Shown here: positions 1-5,664 of the stretch, in pieces
Layout of the letters: each line of letters begins with the position of its first letter
Position numbering within the stretch: the stretch's first letter is position 1
Origin: Thermoplasmata archaeon
GTDB taxonomy: Archaea; Thermoplasmatota; E2; UBA202; JdFR-43
NCBI GenBank assembly: GCA_021162305.1
Contig: JAGGYX010000052.1
Span: 1-5,664, forward strand
Length of the DNA: 5,664 nucleotides
Direction: 5' to 3'
Translations under genes and position numbers: made by a program
The notes under the pieces: model-generated
What the model was told of the DNA's origin: nothing
The model's input: only the letters and a program-made list of their open reading frames with translations
Databases searched by the model: none

Positions 1-1873
1 CCTTTATTGTCCAGAAATTTAAGTTGGTTGGTGTTCCACCCTGCAAATCTACTTGTATGGTAACACCAGTTGCATATACATTGCCATCATTGTCAATAGC
101 AATGTCACGAAGTAAATCAGCGAAATGTTTGTCATATTCTTTATGCCAGAGCAAATTGCCATTGCCATCGTATTTCAGAATGATATAATTTGTAAACAAT
201 GAAGAAAGCTCAGAAGGCGTATATCCAGCTCCAACTATGCCTCCAATATATATGTTTCCATTAGCATCGATGGCAACAGCTTCTCCAACATTTGTTGCAA
301 CATTGCTTTTTTGATAATCTTTCTCCCATATTAGTTTTCCGCTGCTATCATATTTCTGCGTCCTTATTACTGTCGCTTGTCCCTGACTTACAGAGCCAGT
401 TACAATAACATTTCCCTCGTCATCGACAGCTATGCCATATATTTCACCTATTGACCCTCTCTCACCATACCTATAATTTTCCCATGGTTGCATCAAAGGA
501 TAGTAATCATTGTTGTTTTCATCAATGTAATAGGGTGTATCTCCTATTCCGTCTCCATTTCCATCGCTTCCAGAATAATCATCCCAGTAGTTGCCAAGAT
601 AGTTTGTATATGTGTTTCCATTGTATGTATATGTTATTGGCGAGGGAGAATGCCATGTATTGTTGGAGGAACCATAAGAATTAACATTGTTACTGTTATT
701 TATGAAATTATTCATGTAAATTGAATTGCTGTTAGAATAAACCAGTTCGATGCCTTCATAATTGTGGTTACTGATTATTGTGTTGGTGATGGCGCAGTTG
801 GTAGAAGACCACAGCCTGATGCCATACTCATTGTTGCTGGCTATGGTGTCGATAATGGTGCAGTTGGTGGAATGCCACAGCCTGACGCCAGTCAAGTTGT
901 TGTTGATGGCATTGGTATTGGTGATAGTGCAGTTGGTGGAATAATACAACAAAATGCCATACTCGTTGTTACTTACAGTGGTGTTGGTGATGTTACAATA
1001 AGATGAGAAGCCAAGTTCTATTCCCTCACTGGCGTTGCTCACATTCTGGTTTTCTATAGTTACATTGGTACAATTGGCAAGTATTATTTGTCCTGCTCCT
1101 GATGGAACCGTACCGCCATTTACATTCTTCCAGTAGTAGACTGGTTTGCCATTGACAGTATTGGAAGTATCGATAATGTGGGTGTTCCAGTAGGTAATGT
1201 CATAGCCCCATATCTCAATGCTATTACCTATCATCGTGGTGTCGATAATGGTGCAGTTGGTGGAATGCCACAGCATGATGCCACCTTCGTTGTTGCTTAC
1301 AGTAGTGTTGATGATAGAGCAGTTGGTGGAACCCTCCAGCCAGATAGCATACCAGTTGTTGATGGCATTGGTATTGGTGATGAAGCAGTTGGTGGAATAC
1401 CACAGCATGATGCCATAGTATTTGTTGTTGCTGACTGTAACATGTTCAATATGGCAGTTCTGAACATTATCAAGTTTTATTCCTGCATTGTGCCAGTCTG
1501 ATCCGCTGTTCTGCACGGTGAAGCCAGAAATAGTCACATCATCTGCAATTATTTTTACAACATCTCCTGCATTGTTTCCATCTATTATTGTTGTATTTTT
1601 ATCTTCTCCAATAAGATGAATTGATTTATCTATTACAACATTTTCATGGTAGATGCCGCTGTACACAAAAATTGTATCTCCATCATTGGCTGCATTTATT
1701 GCATCCTGAATTTTTGTATAATTTCCTGCTCCACTTCCTCCAACATATAATATATTTCCTCCTCCCTGCTGTGCCTCTGCCTTCCCTGCAATTTCATTTT
1801 TTTCTGGAATAGTAAATCCAGAAATAACAATATTCAAAACCAGAAGAAGCGTTATTGCATTTCTTCTTTTCGT
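1..1873 (-). CDS. Secreted NosD-like parallel beta-helix protein with C-terminal SBBP-type repeats (3' end outside the window)
   Basis: This frame is open from a TAA at 1874-1876 to the left edge, giving about 624 residues with no stop. Residues 1-25 look like a signal peptide: a Lys-Arg-Arg cluster, then a hydrophobic run LLLVLNIVISGF. Residues ~42-125 have the usual NosD opening (YTKIQDAINAANDGDTI, then a GFTV segment). Residues ~130-385 are ~22-residue beta-helix rungs with a recurring STNC-type turn, interrupted near 238-275 by an NTVNGKPVYYWKN segment typical of archaeal NosD proteins. Residues ~425-463 (GNYWDDYSG, DGNGDGIGD) close the helix and may bind calcium. From ~480, three propeller-like units follow with A[VI]D..GN[VI] cores and a KYD.. 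G.L.W strand. The product is probably exported and extracellular; its ligand is unknown. No ordinary start codon keeps the signal peptide. ACG at 1871-1873, 8 bases after AGGAGG, is the best-placed start; TTG at 1835-1837 would remove the charged N-terminus. The family call is firm, the exact start is not. Confidence 0.85.
721..1440 (-). repeat. Degenerate ~66-base tandem rungs of the beta-helix, with exact copies of 38 and 27 bases
   Basis: This part of the secreted protein gene consists of repeated codon blocks for ~22-residue rungs. Two exact direct repeats stand out: 844-881 equals 1237-1274 (38 bases, offset 393 bases, exactly 131 codons), and 899-925 equals 1355-1381 (27 bases, offset 456 bases, 152 codons). 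Both offsets are multiples of three, so the copies encode the same peptides in register. Cysteines recur at the same rung position (about residues 140, 163, 185, 207, 268, 293, 315, 338 and 360 counting from the ACG). The block prefers ATC, AAC and ACC codons, while flanking genes favour ATA and AAT. Near-identity at the DNA level suggests recent duplication or gene conversion; that is inference. Confidence 0.85.
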
Positions 1874-1881
1874 TTATATCG

Positions 1882-1887
1882 CCTCCT
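1882..1887 (-). promoter_or_regulatory. Strong ribosome binding site AGGAGG for the beta-helix gene
   Basis: The minus strand reads AGGAGGCGAT just after the stop of the PUA gene, one mismatch from the full anti-Shine-Dalgarno complement AGGAGGTGAT. It ends 8 bases before ACG at 1873, a normal spacing for a start codon. The nearest ATG on this strand (1858-1860) is out of frame and followed at once by a stop. The site is therefore the main evidence that translation begins at the ACG. Confidence 0.75.
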
Positions 1888-1891
1888 GAAA

Positions 1892-2395
1892 TTATATGGA
1901 ATTTTTGGATTTAAATCTTTCTGTCATTTCTTTAGCCATTTTCCATATTTTATCTCCTATGTGATGAATATTCTCCACAGCTTTTCCTTTTCTTGTCTCT
2001 TTCATTTCTTTTCCATCCATCAACGCAATTCCTATGGCAAGAGGAAGAGAACGAGCATCGCTTACCCACACCATGTTGCCTGCTTTAATACTCTCATCTG
2101 CATCTATTATGCCAGCAGCCATGACGGCAGCGCCGTTCAGAATATGCTTTATTGCTCCATCATCTACGATGACATATCTTTTTTTAGCTTTCCATTCTTT
2201 TAAGCCCTCGACATTCAAAAATGGCTCACCTTTTATTATAAATCCTCTTACCTTTCCATTTATGATGAGCAGTTTCATTTTTTCATAATCTGCAATTTCC
2301 ATGCTTCCATCTATAATGCAGCCTAAGCTGTTCTCAAGCTTTTTAAAAATCTCCTTTTTTTCCTTTTTGCTTACCATGTGGCGATTTTTCAGCAT
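1892..2395 (-). CDS. PUA-domain RNA-binding protein, MCTS1/Tma20-like
   Basis: This is a 167-residue cytosolic protein. Residues ~73-152 form a PUA domain with the signature VDDGAIKHILNGAAVM near 77-92 and GKAVENIHHIGDKIWKM at 137-153, which parallels the end of eukaryotic MCTS1 (G.GIENIHYLND.LWHM). The basic N-terminal part (residues 1-70) corresponds to the pre-PUA half of that family. Eukaryotic relatives act in translation re-initiation and recycling of post-termination 40S subunits with DENR; archaeal members are presumed to bind tRNA or ribosomal RNA, but their exact task is not settled. There is no Shine-Dalgarno site. An AT-rich box about 21 bases before the ATG at 2395 fits a leaderless transcript from that start; Met7 (2377) is the alternative. 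The beta-helix gene follows 18 bases after the stop. The position that is usually Pro in VMAPG is Ala here. The PUA call is firm, the MCTS1 orthology likely. Confidence 0.88.
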   Translation of the reverse strand: MLKNRHMVSKKEKKEIFKKLENSLGCIIDGSMEIADYEKMKLLIINGKVRGFIIKGEPFLNVEGLKEWKAKKRYVIVDDGAIKHILNGAAVMAAGIIDADESIKAGNMVWVSDARSLPLAIGIALMDGKEMKETRKGKAVENIHHIGDKIWKMAKEMTERFKSKNSI

Positions 2396-2407
2396 GCAAT
2401 AATATCA

Positions 2408-2424
2408 ATTAAAATTAAATATTG
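2408..2424. promoter_or_regulatory. Likely divergent archaeal promoter (overlapping TATA-like boxes)
   Basis: The gap of about 45 bases between the divergent PUA and FAD-oxidase genes contains AATTAAAATTAAATATT. Read on the plus strand, TTAAATATT is centred about 22 bases before the ATG at 2441. Read on the minus strand, ATTTAATTT is centred about 21 bases before the ATG at 2395. Neither start has a Shine-Dalgarno site, so both transcripts may be leaderless, with TBP binding nearly the same bases for both directions. This rests on motif and spacing only. Confidence 0.5.
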
Positions 2425-2440
2425 TTTTCATTTTCAAACC

Positions 2441-3841
2441 ATGGATATTATTTCAATGCTTGAAGAGACTATAGGAAAAGAAAAAATTCTCTCAAGTCAA
2501 GCTGAGCTTTATTCTTATGGTTTCGACGCAAGCATACATCATGCAATGCCAAGCGTTGTTGTGCAACCAAGAAGCGAGGAAGACATTGTTGAAGTCGTTA
2601 AAATTGCTCATGAGCATGCCATTCCTATTATAGCCAGAGGGGCTGGCACCGCATTAAGCGGGCAGGCGGTGCCAATAAAAGGAGGAATTATTCTTGATAT
2701 GGCAGCGATGAACAAAATAAAGGAGATAAAGATAGAGAATTTTTATTGTAAGGTTGAGCCAGGCGTGATATATGGAGAGTTGAATAAGGAACTTGCAAAA
2801 TATGGCTTCTTTTTCCCTCCCTCGCCAGGCAGCGGCGATGTATGCACTATTGGCGGCATGATTGCCACCAATGCATCTGGAATGAGAGCCATAAAATATG
2901 GAGCCACACGCGACTATGTTCTTGGCTTGCGTGCAGTTTTTCCTCCTGGAAAAGCTTATGCATTGGGTTCATCAACTCTTAAAAATTCATCTGGCTATCA
3001 GATTGAACGCCTGCTTGTAGGGAGTGAGGGCACTCTTGGTATAATAACGGAAGCTACAATAAAAATAATTCCATTGCCAGAAAAAAGAGGCGTTGCTTTG
3101 GCATCTTTTGATACTCTTCATGATGCTGGAAAAGGGGTTGCAAACATAATTGCAGCTGGAATAATTCCTTCTGCCTTGGAAATAATGGATAAAGTGTGCA
3201 TACAGGCTGTAAATAAATCAATGAATATTGGATTGCCGGAAGTTGAGGCGATACTCATAATAGAAAAGGATGGGAAGGAAGAGGAAATAAAGAAAGATAT
3301 TGAAAGAATTGCAGAAATATGCAGAAAAAGCAATGCAAAAGACGTTGTTTTCACATTTGATGAGGAAGAAATGGCAAATCTGTGGAAAGGAAGAAAAGGT
3401 GTTCTGCCTTCTTTATCGAGATATGGGGGAAATAAAATTTCTGTCTCTCTTGCAGATGATATGGCTGTTCCAATATCAAAGATACCAGATGCTGTAAAAG
3501 CATTTCAGGAAATCTCAAAGAAATATGGCATACTTATTGGAACATACGGGCATGCTGGTGATGGCAATCTACATACAAAAATTTTGATTGACCCTACAAG
3601 CGAGGAAGAATGGAAGAAAGCTGAGAAAGTTGTTGATGAGATATATAAAGTTGTTTATGAGCTTGGAGGAATAGTTAGCGGGGAGCATGGAATAGGGATA
3701 TCAAAGGCACCATGGATGGTCAAAGAGAACATAGAGCTAATGGAAAGAATAAAGGCTGCTCTTGACCCAAAAAACATAATGAATCCAGGCAAAATGATGC
3801 AATGGAAAGGAAGCATAATAACAAATTTGCGATATAGGTGA
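2441..3841 (+). CDS. glcD: FAD-linked 2-hydroxyacid dehydrogenase, GlcD/D-lactate dehydrogenase family
   Basis: The 466-residue product is of normal length for GlcD-type flavoproteins. It oxidises a 2-hydroxyacid (D-lactate, glycolate or D-2-hydroxyglutarate) to the 2-oxoacid using FAD. Residues ~36-213 are the PCMH-type FAD domain, with RGAGTALSGQAVP at 66-78, PPSPGSGDVCTIGGM at 126-140 and GSEGTLGIITEA at 194-205. Residues ~214-452 are the FAD-oxidase C domain, with HAGDGNLH at 371-378 and EHGIG at 415-419. H371, H378 and E415 match the metal-binding His, His and Glu known from human D2HGDH. The ATG at 2441 is chosen because family homology begins there and a TATA-like box lies 22 bases upstream; the frame is open back to an ATG at 2378, but that 21-residue extension overlaps the divergent gene and looks unrelated. 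The next gene, an Fe-S partner, starts at the stop codon. The substrate cannot be fixed from sequence. The symbol denotes the family. Confidence 0.92.
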   Translation: MDIISMLEETIGKEKILSSQAELYSYGFDASIHHAMPSVVVQPRSEEDIVEVVKIAHEHAIPIIARGAGTALSGQAVPIKGGIILDMAAMNKIKEIKIENFYCKVEPGVIYGELNKELAKYGFFFPPSPGSGDVCTIGGMIATNASGMRAIKYGATRDYVLGLRAVFPPGKAYALGSSTLKNSSGYQIERLLVGSEGTLGIITEATIKIIPLPEKRGVALASFDTLHDAGKGVANIIAAGIIPSALEIMDKVCIQAVNKSMNIGLPEVEAILIIEKDGKEEEIKKDIERIAEICRKSNAKDVVFTFDEEEMANLWKGRKGVLPSLSRYGGNKISVSLADDMAVPISKIPDAVKAFQEISKKYGILIGTYGHAGDGNLHTKILIDPTSEEEWKKAEKVVDEIYKVVYELGGIVSGEHGIGISKAPWMVKENIELMERIKAALDPKNIMNPGKMMQWKGSIITNLRYR

Positions 3842-3842
3842 T
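3836..3842 (+). promoter_or_regulatory. Ribosome binding site AGGTGAT for the Fe-S subunit
   Basis: The sequence AGGTGAT overlaps the TGA stop of the FAD gene (3839-3841). It sits 4 bases before the ATG at 3847 but overlaps the GTG at 3838 and the ATG at 3841. This favours 3847 as the start of the second gene and points to coupled translation within one transcript. Confidence 0.6.
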
Positions 3843-3846
3843 GAAA

Positions 3847-4725
3847 ATGCTCGAAAAATATCATAAGGAAATTTTGACATGCACTGGATGTGCATTTTGC
3901 AAGAAAGCTTGCCAAATTTATTTTCATTCAAGGAAGGAAACAGATAGTCCAAAAGGGAGAATAATGATTTCATATGGCTTGCTCACAGGCGAATTAAAAG
4001 AGGATGATTCCATAGTAGAAGCCCTGCAAAAATGTGCTTTATGCAAGCTATGCGAGAGCGTATGTCCATCTATGATTAAAATAACAGATATAATAAAGGC
4101 AGCCTGTCATGATTTGCCGCTTCTTCCAGAGCATGAAAAACTCATAAATGAAATCGAAACATGGAATGAGCCAATAGAAGGGAAAAGGCTTTTCATAATA
4201 AATTCAAAAGACGAAAGTTTGGCAGAAATTGCAAAAAAAATAAAAGCAACGGTATGGCATGGGGGCTGCGCCGCCGCCATCGAAAGAATCGGCAGAAGAA
4301 ATGAAATGGTAGGCAGGCTTGTTGAAAGAATTAAGGAAGCGGGCATAGAGAAGATAATATATTATGAGCCAGATTGCAAAAAATATTTTGAGGGGCTAAA
4401 TGCAAGGAATATAATTGAATTTATAGAAAGTGTTGATTGCGATGAGAAATGTGCTATTCATATTCCATATGATTATGATGATGAATTCAAGGAAAAGGTG
4501 AAAAAATTGTTTGAAGGGAAAGATGTTATATACATTCATGAATGTTGCGGGGGCAGAATAGAATTCAAACGAGCTTTTTTCAAGGAAGCGAAAAAAATGG
4601 CAGAAGATGTGATTAAAAAAAGCAATGGAAGAAAATTGGTTACAGCGTCAATGGAATGCTATGAGCATTTAAAGAAATATGGCAATGTTATTGATTTGCT
4701 TCACTTAGCAAGATTTAAAGATTAA
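3847..4725 (+). CDS. glcF: Short GlcF-type Fe-S oxidoreductase, electron-transfer partner of the FAD subunit
   Basis: The 292-residue product has two 4Fe-4S motifs of the form CxxCxxCxxxC, at C12/C15/C18/C22 and C63/C66/C69/C73, the second followed by Pro. A CCG-type domain follows. Its C-terminal half is recognisable: C202, then C233-C234-G235 (HECCGGR), then C271-x2-H. The N-terminal half is degenerate, with HGGCAAA near 138-144 and C177 at the place of the next cysteine. Known GlcF/LutA/HdrD-type proteins use such domains to pass electrons from a flavoprotein to quinone or another carrier. At under 300 residues it is shorter than typical GlcF (~400). I see no membrane segments, so any membrane contact would need a partner. 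It overlaps or abuts the FAD gene, which makes a two-subunit dehydrogenase likely; no GlcE-like gene is present here. Alternative starts are GTG 3838 and ATG 3841; the Shine-Dalgarno position favours 3847. Its TAA overlaps the stop of the convergent synthetase-like gene. Confidence 0.88.
   Translation: MLEKYHKEILTCTGCAFCKKACQIYFHSRKETDSPKGRIMISYGLLTGELKEDDSIVEALQKCALCKLCESVCPSMIKITDIIKAACHDLPLLPEHEKLINEIETWNEPIEGKRLFIINSKDESLAEIAKKIKATVWHGGCAAAIERIGRRNEMVGRLVERIKEAGIEKIIYYEPDCKKYFEGLNARNIIEFIESVDCDEKCAIHIPYDYDDEFKEKVKKLFEGKDVIYIHECCGGRIEFKRAFFKEAKKMAEDVIKKSNGRKLVTASMECYEHLKKYGNVIDLLHLARFKD
4722..4725. other. Shared TTAA where two convergent genes end
   Basis: The palindrome TTAA holds both stop codons: TAA at 4723-4725 for the Fe-S subunit on the plus strand and TAA at 4724-4722 for the synthetase-like gene on the minus strand. 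There is no intergenic space, so each transcript's terminator must lie inside the opposing gene. I see no clear terminator there. Confidence 0.85.
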
Positions 4726-4940
4726 AAATAGGCATATTCTCCTGGAATCTTTGGAAATAAATTTGCATATTTTATTTCTTTGAATCCACATATGTACCTC
4801 GTAAGCCTCTCTATTCCTATCCCAAATCCAGCTGATGGATAGAGATATTTTGCTATCATGAGGTAATTTGAATATGTTCTGGTATCGATGCCACTTTTTC
4901 TCATTCTCTCGAGTATTCTATCATATTTATATTCTCTTTC

Positions 4941-4943
4941 TCA
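4941..4943 (-). other. In-frame TGA within the synthetase-like gene
   Basis: The minus strand reads TCT GGG TGA GAA AGA GAA. The frame is the same on both sides, so this is a substitution and not a frameshift. Conserved family sequence continues directly after it (ERE, then motif 3). TGA clearly serves as a stop in this genome: the FAD gene ends with one, and reading through it would produce an out-of-place tail with another stop soon after. Confidence 0.9.
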
Positions 4944-5664
4944 CCCAGATAAAGCTTCTCCAAATCCTTCTGGATATATCAAATCCATATCTGCAAGAAT
5001 GCCGGCGTTTTCTTCATATTCTCTGTCATAAAATTCTCTTTTCCATATTGGAAAATCAATAATCCATACTGGTTCTTCTGCTTCATTTGAAATCTCCTCT
5101 TCATAGTTTTCTCCATATTCACAATATGCTTCTTCAAATTTTATTCTTTCAAATGGGATTGATGGAAGCTTTGGCACTCTTTCAATTTTATCTGCTTCCT
5201 CTCCTTTCTCTATTTCCTTTATAACATTGAATATCATTTTCTCTACAATTTTCATCATGTCCTCTCTTTTTGCATTTCTTGCTTCCACATCCAGCTGTGT
5301 GAATTCTATTAAATGCTTTCCAGTAGCACTTTTTTCCATTTTTTCAAGCCTTACATTTGGAGAAAACGAAAAAATTTTTTCGAATGAAAGAAGTGCAATT
5401 TGCTTATGAAAAATCATGCTTTTTGTTAAATAAAAATCATTTTCATAATATCTTATTTTTGCCTCTATTGTTTCATGTGAAAGAGGGTCTGTAAAAGGAG
5501 ATATGATAACTGGAGGAATTTCAATAAAACCCATGCTGTGTAAAAAATTTCCCATAACCTCTCTTATTTTATTCCCTACTTTTATTGCCACTTTTGTTTT
5601 TTCATTTTTATAAAAGCTTAGCAATTCATTTTCTATTTGAAGCATGAAAAAAATCATTGCGAGC

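Larger units (their letters stand above)
4722..5657 (-). pseudogene. Archaeal asparagine synthetase-like gene (class II AsnRS/AspRS catalytic core) interrupted by one in-frame TGA
   Basis: One reading frame of 311 codons is broken only by TGA at 4941-4943 (codon 239); the two parts lack 73 and 238 residues of the whole respectively. No anticodon-binding OB domain is present, which fits the archaeal asparagine synthetase related to AsnRS, an enzyme that makes asparagine from aspartate with ATP, rather than a true tRNA synthetase. Visible marks are FTDPLS near 55-60, motif 2 with SPNVRLE at 99-105 and EFTQLDVE at 118-125, EFYDREYE at 208-215, GFGEALSG just before the TGA, and motif 3 FGIGIERL at 278-285 after it. 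Termination at the TGA would remove motif 3 and with it ATP binding. From memory the Pyrococcus protein reads SSGGEREW here, so GGA to TGA is the simplest change. It may be a real pseudogene, an assembly error or recoding. The start is uncertain: ATG 5657 or 5645, and the frame remains open to the window edge. Confidence 0.8.

Noticed and set aside
844..1381. Spaced direct repeats as a possible CRISPR array
   Set aside because: The repeats are irregular in length and spacing, keep the codon frame, and encode rungs of a protein.
762..1501. Plus-strand open frames with repeated valine- and glycine-rich peptides across the repeat block
   Set aside because: They are the complement of the repetitive beta-helix gene. 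The minus-strand frame is continuous, has a signal peptide and matches a known architecture.
2378..2440. N-terminal extension of the FAD protein from the ATG at 2378
   Set aside because: It would add 21 residues of low similarity to the family, overlap the start of the divergent gene and run through the likely promoter.
3839..3841. Genome-wide reassignment of TGA to an amino acid
   Set aside because: The FAD gene ends properly at this TGA, right after the expected C-terminus of the family, and the next gene begins there. Reading through soon meets another stop.
2441..4725. A new defence or mobile system around the two-gene operon
   Set aside because: Both products belong to well-known metabolic families, and there are no integrase, transposase, nuclease or inverted-repeat signals around them.
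4941..4943. TGA read as selenocysteine
   Set aside because: The remembered homologue has glycine here, not cysteine; nothing in the sequence suggests a redox site; and archaeal selenocysteine use is confined to a few lineages that this window does not resemble.

Overview
The window looks like an ordinary stretch of an AT-rich archaeal genome, most likely of the Thermoplasmata type. That placement is inference. It rests on an MCTS1/Tma20-type PUA protein, a class II synthetase-like protein of the archaeal asparagine synthetase type, AT-rich TATA-like boxes about 20-25 bases ahead of start codons that lack a Shine-Dalgarno site, frequent ATA, AGA and AGG codons, and a NosD-like secreted beta-helix protein with SBBP-type repeats.

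Layout. Bases 1-1873 (minus) hold the first ~624 codons of a large secreted protein whose 3' end lies beyond the left edge. It has a signal peptide, a parallel beta-helix built of ~22-residue rungs, a NosD-type end and then beta-propeller-like repeats. Eighteen bases upstream on the same strand is a PUA-domain RNA-binding protein (1892-2395). A short AT-rich intergenic stretch (2396-2440) appears to act as a divergent promoter. To its right on the plus strand is a two-gene operon: a GlcD-type FAD-linked 2-hydroxyacid dehydrogenase (2441-3841) and a short GlcF-type Fe-S partner (3847-4725), joined by a small overlap. At the right end, convergent on the minus strand and sharing its stop region with the Fe-S gene, is an archaeal asparagine synthetase-like gene (4722-5657). 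One in-frame TGA splits it at a position where a relative I recall has glycine.

How the genes work together. The FAD and Fe-S proteins probably form one complex that oxidises a 2-hydroxyacid such as D-lactate, glycolate or D-2-hydroxyglutarate and passes electrons through two 4Fe-4S clusters to a membrane or soluble carrier. The PUA gene and the secreted protein gene may share a transcript, without an obvious functional link. The synthetase-like gene appears independent.

The most noteworthy points are two single-codon anomalies: the secreted protein has no ATG, GTG or TTG start that keeps its signal peptide, only an ACG placed 8 bases after a strong AGGAGG; and the synthetase carries the in-frame TGA. 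I found no RNA genes, CRISPR arrays, insertion sequences or convincing new defence or mobile system. There is no gene-free stretch over 300 bases.
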